64,000 nucleotides of DNA from Excoecaria cochinchinensis (lineage: Eukaryota; Streptophyta; Magnoliopsida; Malpighiales; Euphorbiaceae). Positions 31,173-44,700 of the stretch are shown piece after piece. Position 1 is the stretch's first letter, and each line of letters opens with the position of its first letter. The stretch lies in contig CANTUQ010000055.1 of assembly GCA_947683425.1 (NCBI GenBank), positions 4,824,001-4,888,000 of the forward strand. Reading direction: 5' to 3'. The position numbers and the translations under genes are program-made. Under the pieces are notes generated by a model. That model ran no database searches, was not told the origin of the DNA, and saw only the letters and a list, made by a program, of their open reading frames with translations.

Positions 31173-32563
31173 GCCAGATTACACAAAGGCTCTAGACTCT
31201 GTACCAAATGCATTAAATAAAAGTTCCTAAATTCATACATATTTATCATGTCATTTACTATACTTCCTACAACTATACATTGTTACTTTATTAGTTAAAT
31301 TACTATCTTTAATCATACTCATATATATTTTTCCATTAACAACTAATTTGTAATCATTTAGGAGCACTAATCATGTATAAAACGTTAAGGGGAAAGGCAA
31401 GGGGTTTACCCATGCCAACTATAGGCTCAAAATGAAGAAAAAAGAGCTTAATATAGGTTGTTCTGTCGCGAGGTCGCGACCTGTGTCGCGCTCGCGACAG
31501 AGGCTCCGCTTTGGTGCCTCACAAGACTGCTTTTTACCCTAAACTTGTATCGTCTAAATGAACCTCTAAACGTCTTGTTTAGGCAAAACGTTATTCTTAA
31601 CAATTGTTCTCTAGGAGGTTAGATTTTAAATGGGAAAATTTTTAGGTCGTTTGAACATCTATAACAAAAGATATACTCTATACAAGTTATACTGTTCCAG
31701 TGAACCCGCCAGAACAGGGTCACCTACGTTCTAATTACTTTTTGGGATACTTAGGTCCAGAATTAGATCAAGCACCCTTTTAGACATTTTTAGACAAGAA
31801 TCTTATCTTTCATAGGCAATTGGAATCAACCCAATTGGCATCCTATAACTCTACTTATAATAAATACTATACACTGGGTTCTAATGACAAATAAGCAGAA
31901 TTTCGCAACATCAAACTCTATCATCAACACAAACACTCAAATGATCAAGTTACATACTTTATACATATATACACTTTTCATGGGCACTGTAAGCAATCAA
32001 AATGAACATCTTGAGCTAATTAAAGCTCATCAAGCATCTCTTTATTTTTACATGTCTTTGTTCAAGCATTTCTCATATAAACACATGCAAAATTAACACA
32101 GTTACACTCGATCCCTACCTCTAGGAACTCGATCACAGTTCTCTACTCGTTCCGATCTTCTCTTTTCCTTTATCGACTCTCTTACCTCCAACTTGCACCA
32201 AAACCACATAAAAAACACTTGGGGTTACTCTTCTTTTTACTTTAAATCAAAATAGAAACCAAGTAGTAGAAGAAGACTAAATAATAGTACTACTTACCTC
32301 TTCTCAAAAATCTACTCTCTTCATCCCAACCTAAATGAGTCTCTTTAGGAGCAAATGGAAAATAGAAGAAAAGAAAGGAAAGTGGAGCACGGCAACTAAG
32401 AGCAAAGAAAACCAAAAAGGGGAATTGAAAGGCCAAATGAAGGAATTGAAATGGGAGTAGGGAAAGTGGCCGGTCAACTAAAGGAATTAACAAATTAATT
32501 ACCCACTAACCACATTAAAAGCCAACCAGTCTCATTAATCCATCTCCATCCAAAAAGTCCCAT

Positions 32564-32800
32564 GCCACATGTCACTCTCTCTTGTAGCCATGTGTCACTT
32601 CCCTACAATGACACTTGGCACACTCCTACAATGCCACTTGTCACTCTCATATGCCGCCACTTGTCACTCTTCTACGATGCCACTTGTCACTCCTCTATGA
32701 TGCCATGTGTCAACCTCCTCCGCCGCCATGTGTCACTCTCTTATGCCGCCACTTGTCACTCTTCTACGATGCCATGTGTCAACTCCCTAAAACTCCAAGT
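32564..32800. repeat. 23-24 bp tandem repeat in left LTR of D
   Basis: About ten units of the form CCACTTGTCACTCTTCTACGAT with variation (CCATGTGTCAC and similar), close to the LTR start. The right LTR has the same array at 36238-36475. The related LTR at 61812 shows only about two such units (61967-62005), so the array expanded in D. Confidence 0.88.
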
Positions 32801-33018
32801 CTCTTAATCCCACTTATGCACACATCTCGCGAGGGAGGGTCTGTCGCGCTCGCGATAGAACGCTCACGCCCGTACTAACCAGCTGAAGTTCAGAAACCGC
32901 TGGAGGGCTCTGTCGTGCCCGCAACACTTGTCGCGCTCGCGACAGAACTCTCGCACATAGACTTACCTTTTTCGAACAAAACTCTGTAATTCTTCTAGGG
33001 CCACTTTGGGGTGTGACA

Positions 33019-33569
33019 AATCTCTCCCCCTTAAGAAATTTCGTCCTCGAAATTTCCCTGTTAACCACTTAAACCATACCGCTATCAAATCGAACACACT
33101 TTACACTTTCCTTAATGCACTGCACTCTAATCCATATACTTCTTCTATGCATCTAGCACTGAATGTATATCCTGTCAGCTTTTCTCAATGAAACGCATGC
33201 AATGATACTTTTTCACATACAAATGAGGGATGCGGATGAAATGATCATGTAATGATTCGTGTATGCAAGATGATGCAAAAATGCAATGTAGGCTACTGTA
33301 ATGCATTTTTCCCATCCCCATGTTACTATGGTCATGTCAAATGATTTCAAGAAGATAGCTGACAGGAATACAGAGCGTCACCTCGAACTCTTAACAATTC
33401 ACATCTGGCACTGTCTCTTCTACGCTCTCACGCGAGTCGGACTCCGTCTATACTTTACACAAAATGACATCTGCATTAGGCCACAACTCTAGACAAACTC
33501 TGACATTAACCTATACTCTATCACCTTCTAGTCCCGAACCAATTAACCTAGAGCTCTGATACCACTAAA
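33019..33569 (-). other. Short internal region of D
   Basis: Polypurine tract at 33019-33032 (minus strand AAGGGGGAGAGATT) next to the left LTR; primer-binding site at 33551-33564 (minus strand TGGTATCAGAGCTC), 5 nt from the right LTR. Between them only the pol C-terminal codons (about 33035-33060) are recognisable; the rest is non-coding as far as I can see. Confidence 0.9.
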
Positions 33570-36500
33570 TGTAACACCCCCATACCCCCGGTAAGGAATA
33601 TCGGGGCGCTACGCGGACACTTACGTATACATGTACATGCATTAGCGGAAGCGATAGCATAAACACAGCCATTTCAAAGTAATTCAATACTACACTAGGG
33701 CCCACTTGCATTTCATATCAACTACATATACATCTGTTTCCATTTAGCTTTACATATACATTTACATGTACTTTTACTTTGTGATTTTTCTACTTATATT
33801 ACATAATGATGTTACTCAAAATGTAAAAACTCTATCTCTAACTTATACAAAAAGGAGATCAAAATAAAACTCCTAGTGGCCTTCACCTGCAGATGCTCGC
33901 TCACTGTTCCGAACCTGTAAACCTACATGGAAATAAACATCCGTGCTAAGCGATAACGCTTAGTGGGGATGAAAACAATGCAAAGGACTTCTTTACGAAG
34001 TCACAAATAATTCACGCATTTCATGTAACAAAATCAACTAGCTCATGCATATAGCTTTTATACATGTATGGGTTGCATGTTCAAATATCAAATACTATGA
34101 GTTCACATGCGTATAACATCTACTTATTTTACTTGTTCATATACACTACAACTTGTACATTTCGTTTATTCAATATACATTATCATGTAACCAAATTCAT
34201 GTCAATACACTCATGTAATCATGTACTTGTATACAGAACTGTAATGTACTTAAACATTACTTTCATGTACTATAGCTTTATTCAAAGCAACACTATAATC
34301 ATCTCAAGTTCACTGCACAACATTTAAGAAAACAAGCCTGAGTTCCTCTCATGGTGGATACGGGACGCTCTATAAAAAAACATTTTCGATAGACCGAAGT
34401 CACAAAACATTTTCATCTATCTCTATTAATGACCGTTCTCAGAGGTCGACCCGCTTCGCCCAAACGGGGCAAAACATAGGTAGCTGCACTCGATAATCCC
34501 TTTATAAGCATGCTTATCTATCCACTATAACGGTAATCAGGCTCAATACCAACTCACACACTATACACAGATATCAACTCACCAACTATAATTCAATTGC
34601 ATTTATCAAATTCAGAGGCATGTAATTCATATACAATCTTGTTCAACAACTAAAAGCATATAACATTTAAATTCATTTCATAAACATATAATCATGCAAC
34701 GCAAGACAGAAGGAAACACTCTCTTCAAAACAAATAAAATAGGATGCGAAGAGGTTCACTGTCGTGATCGTAACAAGAAGTCGCGCTCGCGACAGAAGCT
34801 AAGTTCATTGTCGCGATCGCGACATGAGGTCGCGCTCACGACAGAAGCTAGATTACACAAAGGCTCTAGACTCTGTAACAAATGCATTAAATAAAAGTTC
34901 CTAAATTCATACATATTTATCATGTCATTTACTATACTTCCTACAACTATACATTGTTACTTTATTAGTTAAATTACTATCTTTAATCATACTCATATAT
35001 ATTTTTCCATTAACAACTAATTTGTAATCATTTAGGAGCCCTAATCATGTATAAAACGTTAAGGGGAAAGGCAAGGGGTTTACCCATGCCAACTATGGGC
35101 TCAAAATGAAGAAAAAAGAGCTTAATATAGGTTCTTCTGTCGCGAGGTCGCGACCTGTGTCGCGCTCGCGACAGAGGCTCCGCTTTGGTGCCTCACAAGA
35201 CTGCTTTTTACCCTGAACTTGTATCGTCTAAATGAACCTCTAAACGTCTTTTTTATGCAAACCGTTATTCTAAACAATTGTTCTCTAGGATGTTAGCTTT
35301 CAAATGGGACAATGTTTAGGTCGTTTGAACTTCTATAACAAAAGATATACTCTATACAATCTATATTGTTCCAGTGAACCCGCCAGAACAGGATCACCTA
35401 CGTTCTAATTACTTTTTGGGATACTTAAGTCCAGAATTAGATCAAGCACCCTCTTAGACATTTTTAGACACGAATCTTATCTTTCATATGCAATTGGAAT
35501 CAACCCAATTGGGATCCTATAACTCTACTTATAATAAATACTATACACTGGGGTCTAATGACAAATAAGCAGAATTTCGCAACATCAAACTCTGTCATCA
35601 ACACAAACACTCAAATGATCAAGTTACATACTTTATACATATATACACTTTTCATGGGCACTATAAGCAATCAAAATGAACATCTTGAGCTAATTAAAGC
35701 TCATCAATCATCTCTTTATTTTTACATGTCTTTGTTCAAGCATTTCTCATATAAACACATGCAAAATTAACACAGTTACACTCGATCCCTACCTCTAGGA
35801 ACTCGATCACAGTTCTCTACTCGTTCCGATCTTCTCTTTTCCTTTATCGACTCTCTTGCCTCCAACTTGCACCAAAACCACATACAAAACACTTGGGGTT
35901 ACTCTTCTTTTTACTTTAAATCAAAATAGAAACCAAGTAGTAGAAGAAGACTAAATAATAGTACTACTTACCTCTTCTCAAAAATCTACTCTCTTCATCC
36001 CAATCTAAATGAGTCTCTTTAGGAGCAAATGGAAAATAGAAGAAAAGAAAGGAAAGTGGAGCACGGCAACTAAGAGCAAAGAAAACCAAAAAGGGGAATT
36101 GAAAGGCCAAATGAAGGAATTGAAATGGGAGTAGGGAAAGTGGCCGGTCAACTAAAGGAATTAACAAATTAATTACCCACTAACCACATTAAAAGCCAAC
36201 CACTCTCATTAATCCATCTCCATCCAAAAAGTCCCATGCCACATGTCACTCTCTCTTGTAGCCATGTGTCACTTCCCTACAATGACACTTGGCACACTCC
36301 TATAATGCCACTTGTCACTCTCATATGCCGCCACTTGTCACTCTTCTACGATGCCACTTGTCACTCCTCTACGATGCCACGTGTCAACCTCCTACGCCGC
36401 CATGTGTCACTCTCTTATGCCGCCACTTGTCACTCTTCTACGATGCCATGTGTCAACTCCCTACAACTCCAAGTCTCTTAATCCCACTTATGCACACATC

Positions 36501-36710
36501 TCGCGAGGGAGGGTCTGTCGCGCTCGCGACACTTCTCGTGCTCGCGACAGAACGCTCACGCCCGTACTAACCAGCTGAAGTTCAGAAACCGCTGGAGGGC
36601 TCTGTCGCGCCCGCGACACTTATCGCGCTCGCGACAGAACTCTCGCACATAGACTTACCTTTTTCGAACAAAACTCTGTAATTCTTCTAGGGCCACTTTG
36701 GGGTGTGACA
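33570..36710 (-). repeat. 5' LTR of D (right copy)
   Basis: A 3141-bp LTR paired with 29896-33018. It carries one extra 18-bp palindrome unit (CACTTCTCGTGCTCGCGA, about 36530-36547) that the left copy lacks. Otherwise differences are scattered substitutions. Confidence 0.93.
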
Positions 36711-38919
36711 TAAACTCAGTAAGTGTGAATTTTGGCTAAAAGAAGTGACCTTCCTTGGACATGTGGTTTCATCTGATGGTATTTGGGTAGACCCATCCAA
36801 GGTAGAGGCGATTGTGAGTTGGTCACCGCCTAAGAATATGCCAGAAGTAAGAAGTTTTCTTGGTTTTGCTGGCTATTATAGGCATTTTGTCAAGGGATTC
36901 TCAGTATTAGCTTCACCTTTGACTAGACTTCTCCGAAAAGAACTGAGGTTTGTGTGGTCTGTTAAGTGTCAAACCAGTTTTGATCAGTTGAAAGAAATGT
37001 TGATTAAAGCTCCTATGCTTACGCAGCCTATGTCGGGTAAGGAATTCACCATGTATAGTGATGCTTCAGGAGTGGGCTTAGGTTGTGTTCTGATGCAAGA
37101 TGGCAAGGTAATTGCTTATGTCTCTAGGCAATTAAAACCTCATGAGCAACATTACCCAATGCATGATTTAGAATTTGCAGCGGTAGTGTTTGCGCTGAAG
37201 GTGTGGCGGCACTATTTGTATGGAGAAAAGTGTAGAATGTTCACCACAAGAGTTTGAAGTATCTGCAGACCCAGAAAGAGTTAAATTTGAGACAGCGAAG
37301 GTGGTTAGAACTGTTCATGGATTATGATTGTATTATTGACTACTATCCGGGTAAAGCAAATGTGGTGGTGGATGTTCTTAGCAGAAAGTCAATTTCGGCT
37401 TTGTCTGTTAACAGAGGGAGGTGGAGATTGGATTTAGAAGGCGCATTGATTGCTCAGTTAAAAGCGAGACTGAGTTTACAGTAAGTGATTATGGATGCAC
37501 AGTTGAATGATCCTGTTTTGCAGCGTGCTTGTCAAGCAATGAAAATGGGTAGGCGAACTGCATTTTCAGTAGATGGGGAAGGAGTGCTTAAGTATGGGAA
37601 TCGGTTATGTGTACCAGATGTGAATGAGGTAAAGAAGAAGCTTTTGCATGAAGCCCATTCATCAGTTTTTACTATGCATCCGGGTGGAGATAAGATGTAT
37701 CAAGATCTCAAACAGCATTATTGGTGGCCGGGTATGAAGAAGGATATAGTGGATTTTGTCTCGAAGTGCTTAGTGTGTCAGCAAGTAAAAGCTGAAAACC
37801 AAGTTCCATCGGGTTTGCTTAACCCCTTACCCATTCCTCAATTCGTGACTGGCTTGCTGTTGACGCAGCATAAGCATGACCCAGTATGGGTTATAGTTGA
37901 TAGGTTGTCAAAGTCAGCGCATTTCTTGCCCATTCGATTAGACTATTTGATGAACAAGTTGGCAGAAATATATGTGAGTGAGAGAGTCAGGCTTCATGGT
38001 GTTTTGTTATCCATTGTGTCTGATCGAGATCCTTGGTTTACATCCAAGTTTTGGAAAGAACTTCAGTCAGCTTTGGGTACTCGGCTAAATTTTAGTACAA
38101 CGTTTCATCCCCAGACCGGTGGTCAGTCTGAGATAGTTATTCAGATTCTTGAAGACTTACTTCAGTACGCTTTAGAATTTTCAGGAAATTGGGATAGATA
38201 TGTGACTTTGATGGAATTCGCGTATAATAATAGTCACCAGGCAAGCATCGAAATGGCCCCTTATGAGGTGTTGTATGGGCGAAGATGTAGAACACCAGTA
38301 TGTTGGACTGAATTATCGGAAAGAGCTATAATAGGTCCAGAGATAGTAAGAGACACTGAAGAAAAAGTTAGAATTGTGCAACAGAATTTGAAAGCAGCCA
38401 AAGACAGACAACGATCGTATGCTAATCTGAAGCGTAGAGATATTCAGTATGAAGTTCATGATAATGTTTTTTTAAAAGTTTCTCCGTGGCGAAAAGTTCT
38501 TCGTTTTGGAAGGAAAGGAAAGTTGAGTCCTCAGTTTATCGGACCCTATGAGATTTTAGAAAAGGTAGGTCCGGTAGCTTATCGGTTAGCATTACCGACA
38601 AAATTAGCCAAGTTACACGATGTCTTTCATATATCTATGCTCCATCGCTACCGATCAGATCCAGCACATGTGCTCAAAGTGCAAGATATTCAGGTTCAGT
38701 CAGATTTTTCTTTTGACGAGGAACTAAAAGAGATCTTGCCTAGAGAAGTCAGGCAGCTCCGAAATAAGCAGATACCGTTGGTAAAAGTGCTTTGGCAACA
38801 TAACAGTGTTGAGGAAGCGACCTGGGAACAGGTGGAGGCAGTGAGGACTCAGTATCCTCAACTATTTGGATCTGATGAGAATTTTGAGGACGAAATTCTA
38901 TTAAGGAGGGGAGTATTGT
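36711..38919 (+). pseudogene. pol of C, second piece (RT end, RNase H, integrase, chromodomain)
   Basis: Resumes the RT thumb (FWLKEVTFLGHVVS), then RNase H (MYSDASGVGLGCVLMQ, HDLEFAAVVFALKVW), the integrase HHCC finger (37655-37790), VSDRDPWFTSKFW and the glutamate in VIQILED, and a chromodomain-like tail (KQIPLVKVLW, VEEATW). Faults are a small deletion with frameshift near 37242-37256, TAA at 37482-37484, and an in-frame deletion near 37840 that removes the segment carrying the first integrase aspartate. The last stop TAA overlaps the LTR start at 38917. The polypurine tract AAGGAGGGGAGTAT lies at about 38903-38916. Confidence 0.93.
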
Positions 38920-41417
38920 AACACCCCGAAACCACCCTAGTAGATTGAGCCTTGTGTGCGTGTAAATATGTGTGGTTTATATTGAGCATGTGTTTATTTT
39001 TTGTTAAATTAATTTGTTATTATGCTTTAGTTGGGTTGTGTTCTAGTGTGAGTGAGTGTATTAGAGTAGTGTGCGTGTTGTGGGCTATAGTTAGGTGTGA
39101 GTTTGTGTATGGGAGTAGTGTAGGATTAAGAGATTAGTCTTGAGTGTAGCTTGAAGGATGGGAGTTAGGTGCAGTTAGTATGTGGCCCAATGGGGAGTTG
39201 CCACGTGGCATGGGAGAGAGAAGAAAAGGGACAGCTGTTCTTCTCCTTTATTCTTATCCCATTTTCTTCTTATTTTCCTTCTCTTCCCGTTACTTCTTCA
39301 TCCTCTTCTTCTTTCTCTTTGTTTCTTTCTAAAGTTCTTCTTTTGTTGGCATTGGGTGAGCTGTGGTGAGTTGGGGATAGCTCGAGTTGGTTGGTAAGTT
39401 TGTAATTTAGTGTCCTTCCTTCTTCTTTTCTTTGAGTGAGTTTTATACCCAAGTGTGTGTGTTTGAGTATGAATTCTGGTTTTTGCTGGGTTTTATGGCT
39501 AAGAGAGTCTGCCTAAGGAGATGAAAGGCAAGGATATCGCGAGTGGTAGTGGAGCTCAAGATTGAAACGCCATATTTTGAGGTTTGGGAATGTTTGTGTA
39601 TTTTGTGCATTTTGTGTATTTTGATGATTTATGTATTATGATTGGAATTGATGATATGGATTGTGTGTTTTGGCTTCTATGAGTTATGGGTATTATTTAA
39701 TTTGAGTTGAGAAGCGTGGGTTGTGAAGGATGGAGTTAAAATGTGGAAATTTTGCATGTTTTCATTGAAATTGCTAGTTTGAGAACTTTTGGATTTTGAT
39801 TTTGTGATTTGCTTGATTTGAGGACAATAATGAGTTCAAAGGGCATGTTTATGTTGTGTATAATGTTTTGAATGAAGGATTTTACTTAGAACTGAGTTTT
39901 GGAATCAAATGAGTGAGTGGGTGAAAGTGGAGAATGAATTTCTGCAGATTTTGGTGTTGGGAGTGGAAATCCCGACTCTGTCGCGAGCGCGATGATGTCG
40001 CGACAGAGCTCGGTGATCTTTGTCCCATTGCTCGCGCCGAGCTGAGAGCGGCCGGGCGTGCGCAACGGGGACTCCCTATCTCCAGCGCGACGTCGTCGCA
40101 ATCGCGCAGCGTTTGGCCAAGCTTTTGTCGTGAGTGCGTGCCTCGACGCGAGCCCGTGACAGCTCTTGTGGGTACTCACTGTCGCGGGCGCGACGCTTGT
40201 CGCGAGCGTGATAGTGAGATCTGTTTTTGTCTCCACGCGAGCGCGACAGGAGGCCAACTTCGCCTCTGTCGCGAGCGCGACACCCCTAGCTTTTCTTTTT
40301 GGACTTCTCTTTTATGATTACAATACTTAACTTTCCAATTTGTATTACTTATAGAATTATGTATAGTCTATATATATATAAATGTGTTTATATGCTTCCT
40401 ACATCATGAATAAAACATGATGCAAACATATGTTGTGAACTGAAATGTGTCTTGGATGATGCATGACCTGCTAGAGTCGAATAAGTGGATAGTTAGGCAT
40501 GCATAATAGAGCTAGTGTTGCTGCAGCTAGTGTATGATTTGGACCCCGATCAGGTCCCCCGACTGGATCTTCGTGATCCTTCTCTCTTGGATCTTATTTA
40601 AGATCCCACGCAAAAATGATTTTGGAACAAAATTAAAAGAATGTTTTGATATCCTCGGTTATCTACGTGTTATGAGAATACTGTTAATACCTTCGGGTAT
40701 CTACGCGTACTCGTTATCCATTGTTTTAATATAGCAAGTGCAATAGTGTTATTTGTTGTTATGTGTGAATTTCTGAATTACTGCTTAGTGGAAATAATAC
40801 GATTATAGTGCTATTATGCGTTAAGTTAATTTATGACATCTTAATAATTAACTGTGCCACTCGCTTGTGATTATTTGTTGACGCCACTATGAGTGGTCGT
40901 TGTGCATCTTTGTTTCCCCACTAAGCGATTTTCGCTTAGCACGGGTGTTTTATCCGTGCAGGTGTGGAAGGTTTTGAAGGGTTGAACCGAGGGTTTTGCA
41001 TCAGCAGGGCCAACACAACTAGTGGATAGAAGATTTTGTAATTAGGCCTTGTATTCTTTTTGTATATATATTATAGTCTTGTACTATTGAACCTGCGTAA
41101 AGGATATTTTATAAATGATTTTATTATTAGTATATGTAATCATTCTGTGGTGCTGAGGCACTTTTGTATCTTTTGAAATATGTAAAGCCACTTTTGTCAT
41201 ATTAATGAAATGCAATATTTTGCTCCATGGTCTTTTCTCAAATAAATTATGAAATTTTAATTTATTCATTTGTATATGTAATTGGTATGCAATGATTGAT
41301 TCTATTTAAGCGTCTGTGGGTGGCAACCCTTATCTACCGGGGATCTTCATCCTCTTTGTAGGGTGAAGTTCCTCTTTGTAGGGTGAAGTTCTCTACGTGT
41401 AGGTAAGGGGTGTTACA
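38917..41417 (+). repeat. 3' LTR of C
   Basis: A 2501-bp complete LTR. GGTAAGT 39393-39399, palindrome array 39974-40283, multibranch region 40484-40722, twin hairpins from 40921, end GGGGTGTTACA. A 20-bp direct duplication (41351-41370 and 41371-41390) lies just before the end. Confidence 0.94.
39974..40283 (+). repeat. TCGCGA palindrome array in 3' LTR of C
   Basis: Shorter than its sister array by one 18-bp unit, 8 bp in the first block and a further short segment near 40100, while the flanking sequence is nearly unchanged. Confidence 0.88.
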
Positions 41418-41745
41418 ACTTGTGGAAACTGGTGCTTCGGAATCCCCATCGACCAGATGAGTTGACGTGGAACTTCTTTGCCCAATAATTTGAGAAGAAG
41501 TATGTCACCAAAGCCTATAGAGAAGTGAAATGGATGGAGTTTGTAAGTTTGAAACAAAGGAGTATGACAATAGGAGAATATGAGAAGGAATTCAGTCGAT
41601 TGAGTAAGTATGTGCCGGATGCATTTTTAATAGAAGACTTCAGATGTCGACAGTTTGAGGACGGATTGAGAGAATTTATTAGAGGACCTTTATCAACGAT
41701 GGCTATTATGCAGTCGGTGAATTATTAGCAAATAGTCTTGGTAGC
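41418..41745 (+). pseudogene. gag of B, second piece
   Basis: Continues the Gag domain after element C: WKLVLRNPHRPDELTWNFF, a stop, FEKKYVTKAYREVKW, MTIGEYEKEFSRLSKYVP, DFRCRQFEDGL and the start of an alpha-helical tail ending at QIVLVA, where solo LTR M inserts in the sequence GTAGC. Stops at about 41488 and 41727. Confidence 0.88.
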
Positions 41746-44700
41746 TGTAAAGTCCATTCCAGATTACATCGCTAACACAACTAATGGAGTCGAGAATGGT
41801 CGTTACACGGTAATCACTTCCTCATACACATACATAGTCTAAACGCATATAAAGAATCCATGCAAAGAAATTTTTGCTTCTGTCACATTCACTTGCAGTT
41901 GGTCATCTATAATCATCATACGCTTGCCCATGCATTCATGCTTACACACACACACTTATACAAGCTTAACTATTATAGGCTTGGTTACTTAATATATTAC
42001 ACACTTTATGCTATCCAAAATAATATTTACATAACAAAAAGTGACACAAGTCTACCCAAAACCCAACACTATCAGCAATCCTAGTGTGTTGACCTTGCCA
42101 ATGCGGGACTGTCCTTCGAATCACCTCGCTTCAGAACCTACATGGATTAAGAAAAACCCGTGCTAAGCGATAACGCTTAGTGGAGAACAATACAACATAT
42201 ATACACTTGTATTTCATAGCATGTAAAATTGTTTGAGGCATATATTAATCTTTAGGCTTCACATTCAGTATATGCATACATTTATATGTTATATTCGTCA
42301 TTGCTTTGCTATACTTAACAGATATACACTTTAAAAATGCTTCTACAATCATTCCTTGTTAACACTCAATAACATGCACATAATATTGTTATGACATCCA
42401 CACATCTTGATTTCACACTCATATATACTCATTCTGAGAAATCACATTTGCATAATCACATCTCAAGACAAGTCTTAACACATCTCATTCACATTCTCAT
42501 TTAATATCATTCTTATATGGTCACATTATTATCGTTAGCTTTGCCTGCAATTCAAAGAAGCGAATAACGGGTTTTGCATTGGTACTACCGAGGTACGATA
42601 ATCTCATTATAATCTCATTCACGCATTGGTACCCTAAGGTACAGTAATCGCATTAGTCATTAATCCACATATAGAAATCTAATAAGGATTGTTTCGCATT
42701 GTGATTCCAGAGGAATCGGACGCATTGGGCTGCAGCACTTTGACCCTAAAGGCATGCCTATGTATCCACTACTTTACTCGTTGGCTTTGGTTAATTAATT
42801 ACATTATAGGTTTCATACTTGTCAATAAGAATAGCATATCCATCAATCATCTTCAAATTCCTCATTGCTCAAGTTCACAATGCACTAAACAATTCTCACC
42901 ACTTGTTTACTCATGATATATCACATAACACTTTATATTTAATCATCAATTAAACAATTGATTGAGTTCAATAGTCATCTTAGTTATATACATATAAACT
43001 ACATTTAACCTTAGTATAATGCTCATACAAAATGTCATCAATCGTGGTTAAAAGCATCATCATGGTTAGCATATTCACATGGTATAATTCATTCATATAG
43101 TATTATATGTTCGCATAGTAAGTTACTCATGTACTTTCTCAAAGCAACATCATGGTACAAGTCATCACGTAAAGTAAACTTGTATCACCTCATGCCTAGC
43201 ATATACCAATAGCTTAAACAGCATACTCACCTAAATATATGCACCTTCATTAAACTCATGTTATAACATAGGTCTTAATCATGTTGATATACAAGTAAAA
43301 GTTCTGTTTCTTATCATTGCATAATATTACACATTAATTGGTAAAGAAATACACATACACATGATTTAGCAAGCAACCCATATTTACTTGTCTCATACAC
43401 TTCATCTTGCTTAGTCATAATGTTTAGCATATGATAATCCTCAATAAATGATGTATAATTGATTGGATTGTTATTCATACATGCTTACAACATTTGGCCA
43501 AGTCTCATTATTCAATATGCAAAATAGAGGTACCTCACGGTGACAACCAATTTGGTTGTGACCGTGACATACTTCAAACTCTCAAAACTGAATGCAAACT
43601 TGTATACCTCACGATGACAATCAATTTGGCTATCACTGTGACCTATGCAAAATTGCCAAAACACAGTTGTGTTCTATCAATGCACAGCTATGCTTTCTAA
43701 CCACACCTCAAATAAATTTTCAAGTCTTCTCAAAGCAATTCAAATATCACTCTTAGCCAAATCATATGTTTTCCTACCCATTTAGCTTCTTAACAATATC
43801 AATTCCAACACAATTAGATACCAACTCAAGGAGTTATATTCAAATAATTATTACATGCTCTAATTGATTCTTATGCACTTTTTAAATAACCTAAGGGAAA
43901 CCATTTGAGATCTTACACTTATTCAAGCTATTTGTGTTTCCTTGTCAAGCTCAATAATTAAAAAGCATGTATACACTTAATTCCATAATTAAACTATTAT
44001 ACCATAGCATCATTTATATATAATTGCAATTAATATCATTGACATGATCATTTCATAAAGTTAGACACGTGTTGGACAAGCTATAGGAACTTGTAGTGAA
44101 GTTCAGGTGCATTTCTGGAAGAAAAACACCCTAAATATGCAAAACTGGGAAGGGTTATGGTGGAAATGAGTTTTTTGTGACCGTGAGGTCCAATTACATG
44201 CAATTCTACCTTGTCTTGTTATTGTTCATGGTGGCAACCGTTTGGTTGTGATCGTGACATACCAAAATTAAGCAAAACAGAAGCAAAACTCAGGACTGCT
44301 TCACTACACCTTTTTGTTCAGACTAAACCGACATATAAACGACCTTTTAAGGAATCCTTCCTTCTTAAAATTTGTTCCTTAGGATGTTATATTTCACATA
44401 GGACAAGTTTCAGGTCATTTGGACTTAAAAAACATCAGTTATGAATTAAACAATACTGACTATTCCAGTGAATCAGCCAAGGTAGAGACTCGTCTGTTTT
44501 GTCTATTTTTAAGGGTCTTAAACAAAAAATTAGCTCATAGTCATTTCTGTGACTTTTATAGGTATGGAAGTCATGGTTTAAATGGCATAATAAACGCTCA
44601 ATGCGAACTTTCCAAACTCAAATTATGACGAAAGCACTACACGGAGGTCTAGTGAAATATAAACAGAATTTTGCTTAAACTAGGGTTCATACTTTTGTTA

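Larger units (their letters stand above)
29896..33018 (-). repeat. 3' LTR of D (left copy)
   Basis: A 3123-bp LTR. In the minus-strand direction it holds palindromes (32823-32945), a 23-24 bp tandem repeat (32564-32800), GGTAAGT (32292-32298), more palindromes (31460-31502 and 31084-31172), the multibranch region (30680-30851), the twin hairpins (30255-30289) and the LTR end at 29896. Small open frames are not supported as genes. Confidence 0.93.
29896..36710 (-). mobile_element. Element D: non-autonomous LTR retrotransposon without gag-pol
   Basis: Two LTRs of about 3.1 kb (29896-33018 and 33570-36710), alike at roughly 98-99 percent by eye, enclose only 551 bp. That internal part has a perfect primer-binding site at one end and a polypurine tract at the other, plus the last codons of a pol gene (NFEDEIS). 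The 4-bp duplication TAAA is at 29892-29895 and 36711-36714. With intact ends but no proteins it must have moved using enzymes of a related chromovirus, like a large retrotransposon derivative. Confidence 0.93.
24853..41417 (+). mobile_element. Element C: chromovirus inserted in gag of B
   Basis: 5' LTR 24853-27299 (its last ~100 bp missing), a copia-like LTR 27300-28889, pol 28890-29895 and 36711-38919 (split by element D), and 3' LTR 38917-41417. Target duplication ACTGG (24848-24852) and ACTTG (41418-41422) differ by one base. Removing C with one copy of the duplication restores continuous Gag reading in B. The C primer site, gag and start of protease are deleted. Confidence 0.92.
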
